From positions 1,095,501 to 1,159,500 of the forward strand of contig NC_009437.1 of assembly GCF_000016545.1 (NCBI RefSeq): a stretch of 64,000 bases of DNA. Reading direction: 5' to 3'. Below the pieces are notes generated by a model. That model was not told the origin of the DNA. It did no database searches and worked only from the letters and a program-made list of their open reading frames with translations. The position numbers were made by a program, and so were the translations under genes. Origin of the DNA: Caldicellulosiruptor saccharolyticus DSM 8903. GTDB lineage: Bacteria > Bacillota > Thermoanaerobacteria > Caldicellulosiruptorales > Caldicellulosiruptoraceae. How positions within the stretch are numbered: position 1 is the stretch's first letter; each line of letters begins with the position of its first letter. Shown in pieces: positions 43,346 through 50,057 of this stretch.

Positions 43346-45811
43346 ATGGAGATAGTTTTCTTAGGTGGTGCTAAAGAGGTTGGTGCATCTTGTGTTTTAA
43401 TTAAAGCTGGTGGCAAGAACATCTTACTTGACTCTGGCATAAGAATGAAGGAAGACAAGCTCCCAAACTTGCAGCTTCTTCGCGAGCTTGGTGGGGCTGA
43501 TGTCTGTCTTATTTCACATGCTCACCTTGACCACATAGGGAGTCTTCCGCTTATTGCAAGAGAGTATCCTCATATATTCTTCTATACCAATCAGCCAACA
43601 AAAGATTTGATAAAAGTGCTTTTGTACGACAGCTTAAAGATTATGGATGCAAAAGAAGATGAGATTCCTATTTATGCAGAAAAGAATGTTGAAGATTTAC
43701 TTGATAGAACAATCACATACGGGTTTAATTATACATTTGAGCCTTTAGAAGGGATAAAGGTTACTTTTTTCCCTGCAGGACATATCCTTGGTGCTTCGAT
43801 GATTTTTATACAAACTCAGGAAGGGAGTGTTCTATACACAGGAGATTTTTCCACTGACAAGCAGCTTACTGTTGACAAAGCATCAATTCCTAAAATAAGA
43901 CCAGATGTTGTAATTTGTGAGTCAACCTATGGTGACAGGCTTCATACCAACAGAAACTATGAGGAGGAAAGACTATTTAACAGTATATACGAATTTATTT
44001 CAAAAGGAGGCAAAGTTTTAATTCCTGCATTTGCAATTGGAAGAGCGCAGGAGATAATTTTGATTTTAAGAAACTACATGAAAAAGAAAAAGGTAGAGTT
44101 CAATGTATTTATTGATGGAATGGTAAGAGAAGTCATAAGAGTTTATAAAAACAATCCAACATTTTTGTCTTCAAGATATTACAAAAAAGTATTGAAAGGT
44201 GAGGAGATTTTTTTATCAGATAACATCGATATAATTACTGACAAAAAACAAAGAGAAGAGATTATGTCCTCATCAGACCCATGTGTTATCATTTCAAGCT
44301 CAGGAATGTTAACTGGCGGTCCTTCTGTATTCTATGCAGAAAAGTTAGTAGAAAATCAAAATGCGCTGATTGCAATTACAGGGTATCAAGACGAAGAGTC
44401 GCCGGGCAGGAAACTTCTTGAACTGACTGAGCTTCCAGAGAGTGAGAGAAAGATTGAACTAAATGGCAAGGAATATGAAGTAAAGTGCAAGGTTGAAAAG
44501 TATGGCCTTTCTGCACATGCAGACAGGGATAGTATATTAGGATTTTTAGCAATGCTAAAACCAAAAACTGTAGTTTTTGCTCATGGAAGTGAGGAGGCAA
44601 TTTCGCAACTATCGGATATGGCAATAAAAGAGATAGAAAGTGCTGTTTTAATTCCGCAAAATGGAGAGATGAATACAATTTCAATTGAAAAGCCAAGAAG
44701 ACAGCTTTCATTTTTCAATGTCAAAAAACTAAGTAACATTGAACCTCTGAATGAAGAAAATATCAAAAGTTTGTGGGAATATCTTCTTGAAAGCAAACAA
44801 GAAGCAAACCATATTACAGCAGAGCATGCAATTCTGATTTGGAATGGGAAACAGTTTTTAGAAAGAGATGAGGTAAATAGGGTATTTGAACTTTTAAAAT
44901 CTTCCCCGTATTTTGAGCAAAATCCACGAAAACCTTATCTTTTTAGGATTTTGTCAAGAACTGAAGTTGAAAACAAGCTGAAGCCAAAGCCTATGGAACA
45001 GAACAAGATGAGAGAGCTTGCTTTTGAAATGTTTAAAGATTTTGGACTTTACAAAGTTGGAATGGATAACGAAAATGTTGTGGTGACCTTTTATTTTAAC
45101 TTTCCACACATAGCTAATAGGCTTGAAGATAAAATAAAAGAGTTTGAGGAAAAGACCCTGTGGAAGGTAGAGGTAAATCCAAATATAAATCTAACATATG
45201 CTCAAAAATATCTACAAAAGTTATTAGAAGATGAAGGTGTTAAGCTTTTAAAATTTTCATACAATCCTGTGATAAATGCTATTGTAGTAAAACCAAACAA
45301 AGAATTTGATTCGATGAAGGAACTGTGCTCTAAATTTCTTGATGAGACAGGCATTGAGCTTATATTTGACATTGAAAATAAAGAGGATTGTACAGCAAGA
45401 CTTCAAAATAAAGACAGGATGGAGCAGAACAAGGCTTTGCTTTTGATAGACCTGTATTTTGAAAATGAAAAAGACAAGGTTTACAAGAAGAGCATAAAAG
45501 AGGGTGGAAAATACATTGAACTATCATTTGTAACACCCTTTGTTGCAGAAAAGTACAAAGATAAGCTTAATGAACTTTCACAAAAAACTGGCTGGGAGAT
45601 AAGGATTTCACAGACAATAAACCAGGTCGAAATGGTAAATATTTTGAAAGATATTTTAGCTAAGTATAATATTGATTTAATTAAAAATCCAAGTATTTAT
45701 CCCTCAATAAGAGAAGTTAGGATAAAATTAGCAGGGGAGATAGATAGTAATATTGTAAATGAAATTGCAAATGAGTTTTATGATAGAACAGGATTTTATT
45801 TAAAGATTTAA
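43346..45811 (+). CDS. Beta-CASP metallo-beta-lactamase ribonuclease with duplicated C-terminal extension
   Basis: An 821-residue protein. The first ~450 residues are an MBL/beta-CASP nuclease: SHAHLDHIG ligands near residue 57-65, ESTYGDRLH, GRAQEIILIL in the beta-CASP domain, SSSGMLTGGPS and GLSAHADRD with the C-terminal histidines. This resembles YSH1/RNase J-type RNA exonucleases or KH-less CPSF-like proteins of bacteria, typically 450-560 residues. After a linker (~450-545) there are two related blocks, residues 550-~680 and 692-821, each beginning MEQNK and aligning over their length. These may bind RNA. Start ATG 43346, 4 nt after the transporter. Confidence 0.88.
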   Translation: MEIVFLGGAKEVGASCVLIKAGGKNILLDSGIRMKEDKLPNLQLLRELGGADVCLISHAHLDHIGSLPLIAREYPHIFFYTNQPTKDLIKVLLYDSLKIMDAKEDEIPIYAEKNVEDLLDRTITYGFNYTFEPLEGIKVTFFPAGHILGASMIFIQTQEGSVLYTGDFSTDKQLTVDKASIPKIRPDVVICESTYGDRLHTNRNYEEERLFNSIYEFISKGGKVLIPAFAIGRAQEIILILRNYMKKKKVEFNVFIDGMVREVIRVYKNNPTFLSSRYYKKVLKGEEIFLSDNIDIITDKKQREEIMSSSDPCVIISSSGMLTGGPSVFYAEKLVENQNALIAITGYQDEESPGRKLLELTELPESERKIELNGKEYEVKCKVEKYGLSAHADRDSILGFLAMLKPKTVVFAHGSEEAISQLSDMAIKEIESAVLIPQNGEMNTISIEKPRRQLSFFNVKKLSNIEPLNEENIKSLWEYLLESKQEANHITAEHAILIWNGKQFLERDEVNRVFELLKSSPYFEQNPRKPYLFRILSRTEVENKLKPKPMEQNKMRELAFEMFKDFGLYKVGMDNENVVVTFYFNFPHIANRLEDKIKEFEEKTLWKVEVNPNINLTYAQKYLQKLLEDEGVKLLKFSYNPVINAIVVKPNKEFDSMKELCSKFLDETGIELIFDIENKEDCTARLQNKDRMEQNKALLLIDLYFENEKDKVYKKSIKEGGKYIELSFVTPFVAEKYKDKLNELSQKTGWEIRISQTINQVEMVNILKDILAKYNIDLIKNPSIYPSIREVRIKLAGEIDSNIVNEIANEFYDRTGFYLKI

Positions 45812-46018
45812 CTTACCGCTCTACAGCCTCACCTAATTTGTTAAAGTTTGCACAACTAAAACTGGGGGTCAGGTTTAAGTTTTGAGCGATTGACCTTTTG
45901 CAATTCCATCAATTCTTTCTGAATTGAATAATAAAATTGAGCAGATTTAAGAAAAGCTCAGAGATAGTTAAATATTTTCAAGTGAGGATAAATGGGAAAG
46001 ATTATGATATGTGGGTGA
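45812..46018. other. Non-coding or decayed stretch
   Basis: About 200 nt with stops in all frames. On the plus strand a broken frame (AIPSILSELNNKIEQI-stop-EKLRDS-stop) looks like remains of a small coiled gene, and ACTGGGGGTCAGGTTTAAG near 45859 looks like mobile-element debris. No feature can be named. Confidence 0.3.
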
Positions 46019-46252
46019 AAATGTTACAGCCTGGTTATAAAAAATAACATACCACAAGCAATTATAATACTCATTGATGTTTATAACAAACTTGTTCAAG
46101 TGCAGGAAGGTTATGAACTGCTTCAATTTATGCTAAAAAGATCGGATAATTCAAAACATGAAAACTACTTAGCTTTTGAGGATGTTGTCAATAAAGCTGG
46201 TTTTTCGCTTGGAGAAATTGATAAGTTAGCTGAATCAGTGGAGATAGAATAA
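46019..46252 (+). pseudogene. Remnant of a Phd/YefM-type antitoxin
   Basis: An open stretch with no start codon in the right place, reading ...SLVIKNNIPQAIIILIDVY NKLVQVQEGYELLQFML... and ending TAA at 46250-46252. The KNN-x-PxAII-x-x-x-x-YNKL pattern fits the N-terminal half of Phd/YefM antitoxins, after which comes a charged C-terminal tail. The true N-terminus appears lost or frameshifted. It directly precedes a frameshifted RelE-type toxin, the usual antitoxin-toxin order with a 1-nt gap. Confidence 0.6.
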
Positions 46253-46253
46253 G

Positions 46254-46566
46254 ATGTGGCAAATAAGTTTTCTCCCAGAAGCTAAAAAAATCTTTTTAAA
46301 CTCGAAAAACAAATTCAAAAGATGATTTTGCTGGTATACGAAAGATTAGCAGGAATCCTCTTCCGCATAGAATAGGCGGATATGGTAAACCTCTTAGTAA
46401 TAAACAATCTACTAATTTAACAGGCTTTTACAAAATTAAATTTATAGATATTGGTATGAGAATTGTTTATACTCAAACTCCTTCAAAAAAGACAATGAAT
46501 ATTTTCGCAGTGCTGCCAAGTAATGATTATTGTTATAAAGTTGCTGAAATACGAAAGAAAAAATGA
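46254..46566 (+). pseudogene. RelE/ParE-type toxin, frameshifted
   Basis: Three frames together give a RelE/ParE-like toxin of ~104 residues: MWQISFLPEAKKIF in frame one; KLEKQIQKM in the next; then FAGIRKISRNPLPHRIGGYG ... GFYKIKFIDIGMRIVY ... MNIFAVLPSNDYCYKVAEIRKKK to TGA 46566 in the third. One slip lies in the T-run near 46293-46297, the other near 46324-46329 (TTTT). The R-x-NPLPHR...YKIKF...RIVY layout is typical of RelE toxins. Two independent single-base indels mean it is not functional as written. Confidence 0.72.
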
Positions 46567-46592
46567 TGGGAAAATTTAGCTTTTTTTATTAG

Positions 46593-46694
46593 AATGCCAC
46601 TTACCCGTTTTTGTCGACGCTTGCCGTTTTCATCTCTAATAGTATCAAAAACTACACTATATATGCTACCTCACTTTCTGATGTGTTCGCGCAT
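46593..46694 (-). pseudogene. Fragment of a phage-type integrase N-terminal domain
   Basis: On the minus strand ATG 46694 with GGAGGT upstream reads MREHIRK, TGA, GSIYSVVFDTIRDENGKRRQKRVSGI. The H-I-R-x-R-G-x-x-Y...V..D....GKR.QK..SG pattern is that of the N-terminal arm-binding (AP2-like) domain of tyrosine integrases. Codon 8 is TGA where Arg (CGA) is expected. After ~34 codons the similarity stops; the catalytic domain is absent. Good evidence that an integrated element once occupied this region. Confidence 0.6.
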
Positions 46695-46780
46695 TCTCAA
46701 ACCTCCAACTTTACAAAATAATACCATATGGAATTATGGGCAACGTTATAACGCAATATAACACAAAATAAAAAATTTTT

Positions 46781-46809
46781 TTGACTAAATTGCTGTTGTG
46801 AGGTATAAT
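46781..46809 (+). promoter_or_regulatory. Strong promoter of the structured RNA
   Basis: TTGACT (46781-46786), exactly 17 nt, then TATAAT (46804-46809). One mismatch to the sigma-A consensus, the best promoter in the window. It faces the structured RNA and no protein-coding gene lies downstream on this strand. Confidence 0.85.
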
Positions 46810-46815
46810 TAAATT

Positions 46816-46950
46816 AAAAGATGAAAAAATAAATAATAAGTAGGTTAAAAACCTGCGTTCAGGAAATAGCGCCACTGATATCCGAAACCCTCACCAAGTG
46901 TGAGGCGCATCCTCAAAAAGAGGATAGGACTCAGGGCGCTATTTCGTTTT
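46816..46950 (+). ncRNA. Multi-helix structured RNA adjacent to DUF3800 (DUF3800-type RNA motif candidate)
   Basis: Predicted transcript of ~130 nt. Helices readable by eye: a leader hairpin AGGTT/AACCT (46842-46854); a perfect 11-bp closing stem GAAATAGCGCC (46863-46873) with GGCGCTATTTC (46935-46945); CTGA/TCAG stacked inside it (46875-46878 with 46931-46934); hairpin CCTCAC/GTGAGG (46889-46905); hairpin ATCCTC/GAGGAT (46909-46925). The outer stem is followed by a U-rich stretch, so it may double as the terminator. The 3' arm overlaps the stop codon of the convergent DUF3800 gene. Exact ends are inferred from the promoter and the stem. Confidence 0.75.
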
Positions 46951-47697
46951 ATATACCTTTTTTGATTTTTTAAAATCGCAATACCAAATATGAAAATGCA
47001 TACTACAATCTTTTCTATGATATGATTTCAAAGTTGCTAATCCCGCTTTTTGAGCTATATACAAAGCTAATTCTTTTTTAGCTGAACTTGCACCTTCTTT
47101 TTTGTCCATATCATTCCAATGAAAACCTATTGCACCAGTCAAAATATCAGTAGCTTGTATTAAGTCTACTTCATGAGATTTTCTTGCCTCAATATGTCTT
47201 ACTATATCCATATCTAATTTATGCTTTTTTCTAAGTCCTCTGTTAAGTATAATTTGTAAACTTTGTAGTCTGTACTTATAAGAGTTTTTTCTGTCATCTG
47301 GATAAATTATATAACGGTAATTTGGGTTGATATAATGTAGCAGCAACTGATAATACATTTTGTAAAAGCCTAATTCTTCATCTCCTTTATTGTACTTTTT
47401 GTTGTCCATTAGGGATAAATCAACCACTATACACCTATAAGCCATTTTCTTTTCTCCTATGAATTTGAAGATTATATCTACAAGCTTTTTGTACTCTACT
47501 AATTTTCCTTTAGAAACCTTACCCCACTTAAGTTCACTATACATATTATGTTGTGTTCTATACTGTTTAATGGTTTCTTCTATTTCTTTTAAATTTTCAT
47601 ACAAAACCCATAGCCCACCGATAATCATGTATCTATTTTTATTTTGTGAGCTTTCATCACAATAGATGTGTATTAAAGGTAGTTTTCCTTTTTTCAT
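46939..47697 (-). CDS. DUF3800 domain protein
   Basis: A 252-residue intact protein of unknown function. It opens with IHIYCDESSQ (Asp14-Glu15-Ser16), the DES motif that marks DUF3800, followed by a YMIIGGLWV strand, acidic strands around 90-95 (IVVDLS) and 132-136 (YPDDR), and ends its core with DLIQATDILTGAIG (residues 178-191), the family's C-terminal Asp helix. The spacing of acidic residues on beta strands recalls RNase H-like nucleases, which is my inference. ATG 47697 has AAAGGA upstream. Unlike its neighbours in this region it shows no frameshift or stop, so it appears to be maintained. Convergent with the structured RNA. Confidence 0.88.
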   Translation of the reverse strand: MKKGKLPLIHIYCDESSQNKNRYMIIGGLWVLYENLKEIEETIKQYRTQHNMYSELKWGKVSKGKLVEYKKLVDIIFKFIGEKKMAYRCIVVDLSLMDNKKYNKGDEELGFYKMYYQLLLHYINPNYRYIIYPDDRKNSYKYRLQSLQIILNRGLRKKHKLDMDIVRHIEARKSHEVDLIQATDILTGAIGFHWNDMDKKEGASSAKKELALYIAQKAGLATLKSYHRKDCSMHFHIWYCDFKKSKKVYKTK

Positions 47698-48091
47698 TGC
47701 GATGTTCCTTTCTACGATGAAGATATAGCAAAAAGTTATATTCCATGTAGCCCAACATACTTCTTCGACGTGTTGCTTTTTTAATTAGATTTAGTTGACG
47801 AAGTAGACATCTCATTTATATATTCATGATTTTCATCTCTTAGTGTCACCTTTGAAATGTTTTTATTAAAACCATTTTCGCAGATTATTAAGCCTTAAAT
47901 AACACATAACTATTGCCTTGATGATTGTTAAATTATTTTTAAACTCACGGCGCAATCCTTAAAGCTGCTTTGTCGGTTTGGGGCAATCCAGATGGTCTTG
48001 TTGTGTCATTCAATGATACAAGGGTTTGATTGGGAAAAATAGCTGCATATACAAAATTATATCACATTTAACGACACAACGCAAAACAAAA
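47698..48091. other. Intergenic stretch upstream of DUF3800, probably decayed
   Basis: About 390 nt without a convincing gene. The minus-strand promoter of the DUF3800 gene should lie in 47720-47790; candidate boxes are weak. On the plus strand 47972-48030 reads ALSVWGNPDGLVVSFNDTRV then a stop, faintly like the WGN-x-x-G start of AbrB/MazE antitoxins, but too short to call. Otherwise I see nothing. Confidence 0.4.
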
Positions 48092-48114
48092 AAGCTGAGC
48101 ATTGTGCTCAGCTT
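48092..48114 (-). terminator. Terminator of the tRNA-Arg gene
   Basis: AAGCTGAGC / GCTCAGCTT is a perfect 9-bp stem with a 5-nt loop. On the minus strand it is followed by TTTTTTGTTTTG, i.e. it ends transcription coming from the tRNA. Confidence 0.85.
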
Positions 48115-48221
48115 AATTTGTTGTATTCTATTATTTCTTGTTATTGCATAGTGTATGTTTGCAAAATGTTAGAAAATGCAAAGTATTTTAAATCTTACGG
48201 GCTTAAAACCCTTGCTATCTC

Positions 48222-48297
48222 TGGCACGCCCGGGGGGACTCGAACCCCCGACCACAGGATTCGAAGTCCTACGCTCTATCCTCTGAGCTACGGGCGC
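48222..48297 (-). tRNA. tRNA-Arg (anticodon TCG)
   Basis: Minus-strand cloverleaf: acceptor GCGCCCG with CGGGCGT, D-arm GCTCAGAGGATAGAGC, anticodon loop CTTCGAA (anticodon TCG, reading CGA), T-arm GGGGGTTCGAGTCCCCC, discriminator G and an encoded CCA (48222-48224). Its 3' end faces the decayed mobile region, as expected of a tRNA used as an integration site. Confidence 0.95.
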
Positions 48298-48317
48298 ATC
48301 TTCATATTTTCATTTAA

Positions 48318-48346
48318 ATTATAAAATCAAATGTGCAAAATTGCAA
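48318..48346 (-). promoter_or_regulatory. Promoter of tRNA-Arg
   Basis: On the minus strand TTGCAA (48346-48341), 17 nt, TATAAT (48323-48318), about 20 nt upstream of the mature tRNA 5' end. Confidence 0.75.
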
Positions 48347-48407
48347 CTCTTTCTTGTACATCTTAAAATCCTTATATCAATCTTAAAATTCAATGCTCTA
48401 AAGTAGC

Positions 48408-48436
48408 TTAACAGCTCTCGAACTTATTGATATAAT
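48408..48436 (+). promoter_or_regulatory. Promoter of the alpha/beta hydrolase gene
   Basis: TTAACA (48408-48413), 17-nt spacer, TATAAT (48431-48436). The ribosome site GAAAGGAAA precedes the ATG at 48503. Confidence 0.7.
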
Positions 48437-48502
48437 ATAGACAAATTCTGATGGAAAAATAAAAATTAGTAAACCCAAAAGCTTGAAAGGAAAAGAACCA
48501 AA

Positions 48503-49630
48503 ATGGTTGAATTATTCGAAAGGTATTTTGGAATTCATAATAAACCGAATGTCTCTGCACCACACTGGGCAAAGTCAATTTTGGATTCATGTGACTTTGA
48601 ATTTCAAAAAAGTATAGTTGAAAAACTACAGCCTTTGCTATATTTGAATTTGGAATTGTGCTTTGTTGAAAGAAACAAAAGAGAGATACACTATGAAGCC
48701 TTCACAGAAGAATTAATAACAGCTAACCTAAATGGTATTGAATCAGAAGCAGCATTTTTAAAACCATCCAATTCAAATCCACCTTATCCTGTTATTGTAG
48801 TTTTGCATGATCATGGTGGATTTTATTACTACGGCAAAGAGAGAATCTTTATGGATGATAGTACACAGCCTTTTTTAAGAGAGTACAGAGAAAAGTTTTA
48901 TTCATCAAAAAGATGGGCTCTTGACCTGCTTGAAAGAGGGTTTGCAGTTTTCTGCCCTGATGCGTTTTATTTTGGAAAGAGAAGGTTCCCACAAGAGCTA
49001 ATAAAGATATTTGTTGATAATAAAACCTATGAACAGCTAACAAGTCTTACTGAGGGTAGCTACGAATTTATTAAGCTTTTTAATAGGGTTTCTTCCGAGC
49101 TTGAAGGGATAATATTTAAGAATATCAATTTTTATGGAACAAACTGGCCAAGTATCTTGATTAACGAAGACATTGCATGGCTAAATTATCTCTTGAAAAG
49201 AAAAGATGTTGATAAAAGTAGAATTGCGTGTATGGGTTTTTCGTTGGGTGGTTTTAGAACTTTATTTTTAAGCGCTTTGAAAAAAGAGATAAAAGCAAGC
49301 TTAGTAATAGCTTTTATGTCTGAGTTTTCAAAAATGCTGGGTCAAACTTCAAGGCATACATTCATGGTACATATCCCCAGCTTTACACGCTTTTTAGACT
49401 TGCCAGATATAGCCGGGCTTATCCTTCCAAGAAAACTTTTTGTGATGCAGTGTAGCGAAGATTCTCTATTTCCAGTTGATGCAATGAAGAGTGCAGTAGC
49501 CAAGATTGAAGAATATTATAGCAGAGCAAACTGTAAACACAATTTTTCATACAAATTTTATCCAAATTCTCATCAATTCAATTTATACATGCAAGAGGAT
49601 GCAATGAATTATTTGTTTCTAAATATTTAA
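48503..49630 (+). CDS. Alpha/beta hydrolase (dienelactone hydrolase/acetyl esterase-like)
   Basis: A 375-residue cytoplasmic hydrolase without signal peptide. The strand-turn motif VIVVLHDHGGFYYYGKE supplies the oxyanion hole; the nucleophile elbow is GFSLGGF with Ser247; the acid is probably in MQCSEDSLFPV and the histidine in NSHQFN near the C-terminus. The long N-terminal helical region (~95 residues) before the core is typical of the 'abhydrolase_7/acetylxylan-esterase-like' intracellular enzymes. Located before the GH42 gene, so it may deacetylate oligosaccharides; that is inference. Confidence 0.8.
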   Translation: MVELFERYFGIHNKPNVSAPHWAKSILDSCDFEFQKSIVEKLQPLLYLNLELCFVERNKREIHYEAFTEELITANLNGIESEAAFLKPSNSNPPYPVIVVLHDHGGFYYYGKERIFMDDSTQPFLREYREKFYSSKRWALDLLERGFAVFCPDAFYFGKRRFPQELIKIFVDNKTYEQLTSLTEGSYEFIKLFNRVSSELEGIIFKNINFYGTNWPSILINEDIAWLNYLLKRKDVDKSRIACMGFSLGGFRTLFLSALKKEIKASLVIAFMSEFSKMLGQTSRHTFMVHIPSFTRFLDLPDIAGLILPRKLFVMQCSEDSLFPVDAMKSAVAKIEEYYSRANCKHNFSYKFYPNSHQFNLYMQEDAMNYLFLNI

Positions 49631-49659
49631 AAATAAAAATGCCTTAGGAGGGCTTATAA

Positions 49660-50031
49660 ATGAAAGCTTTGGGTAAAAAAGTGTGGGTAATCCCAGATGG
49701 ATACATTCCGTCTGAGGGTTCAATGTCAATCCCTGGGCATGAGTGTCTGTGTATAGTGAATACTGGAGATGTTGATGCAAAGGTGAAACTCACAGTCTTT
49801 TTTGAAGACAGAGACCCAATTGAAAGTGATTATTTTGTTGTCAAGTCAAAAAGAACAATTCATGCATGGCTGAACAAGCCAGAGCTGATAGGAAATCTTG
49901 TTATTCCAAAAGAAGTTCCGTATTCTTTAGTGGTTGAAAGTGACCAAAACATTGTTGTTCAGATGTCACGCTTGGATACACGACTTGGTAATATGGCGCT
50001 CTTAAGTGTAATTGGATTTCCAATTGAATAA
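49660..50031 (+). CDS. Sensory rhodopsin transducer (ASRT)-family protein
   Basis: A 123-residue soluble beta-sandwich protein. It matches the Anabaena sensory rhodopsin transducer family: GKKVWVIPDGYIPSEG at the start, a GHECLCIVNTGD strand, VFFEDRDPI, RTIHAW and the end VVQMSRLDTRLGNMALLS. The fold binds DNA or sugars in reported members. No rhodopsin gene is in the window and the neighbours are carbohydrate enzymes (26 nt before GH42), so a role in carbohydrate binding or regulation is more likely here than light sensing. AGGAGG ribosome site. Confidence 0.85.
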   Translation: MKALGKKVWVIPDGYIPSEGSMSIPGHECLCIVNTGDVDAKVKLTVFFEDRDPIESDYFVVKSKRTIHAWLNKPELIGNLVIPKEVPYSLVVESDQNIVVQMSRLDTRLGNMALLSVIGFPIE

Positions 50032-50057
50032 ACACCAAAAAAGGAGGCTTTGTTTCT

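Noticed and set aside
45850..45900. Insertion-sequence remnant suggested by GGGGGTCAGGTTTAAG
   Set aside because: No terminal inverted repeats, target duplication or transposase sequence could be found.
47972..48030. Possible AbrB/MazE antitoxin fragment (SVWGNPDGLVV)
   Set aside because: Only about 20 codons, no start, no partner toxin, and the match is weak.
48118..48324. Plus-strand reading frame of 68 codons with a GGTRTPDHRIRSP-type segment
   Set aside because: It runs antisense across the tRNA-Arg gene. This peptide is a familiar artefact of translating tRNA genes backwards.
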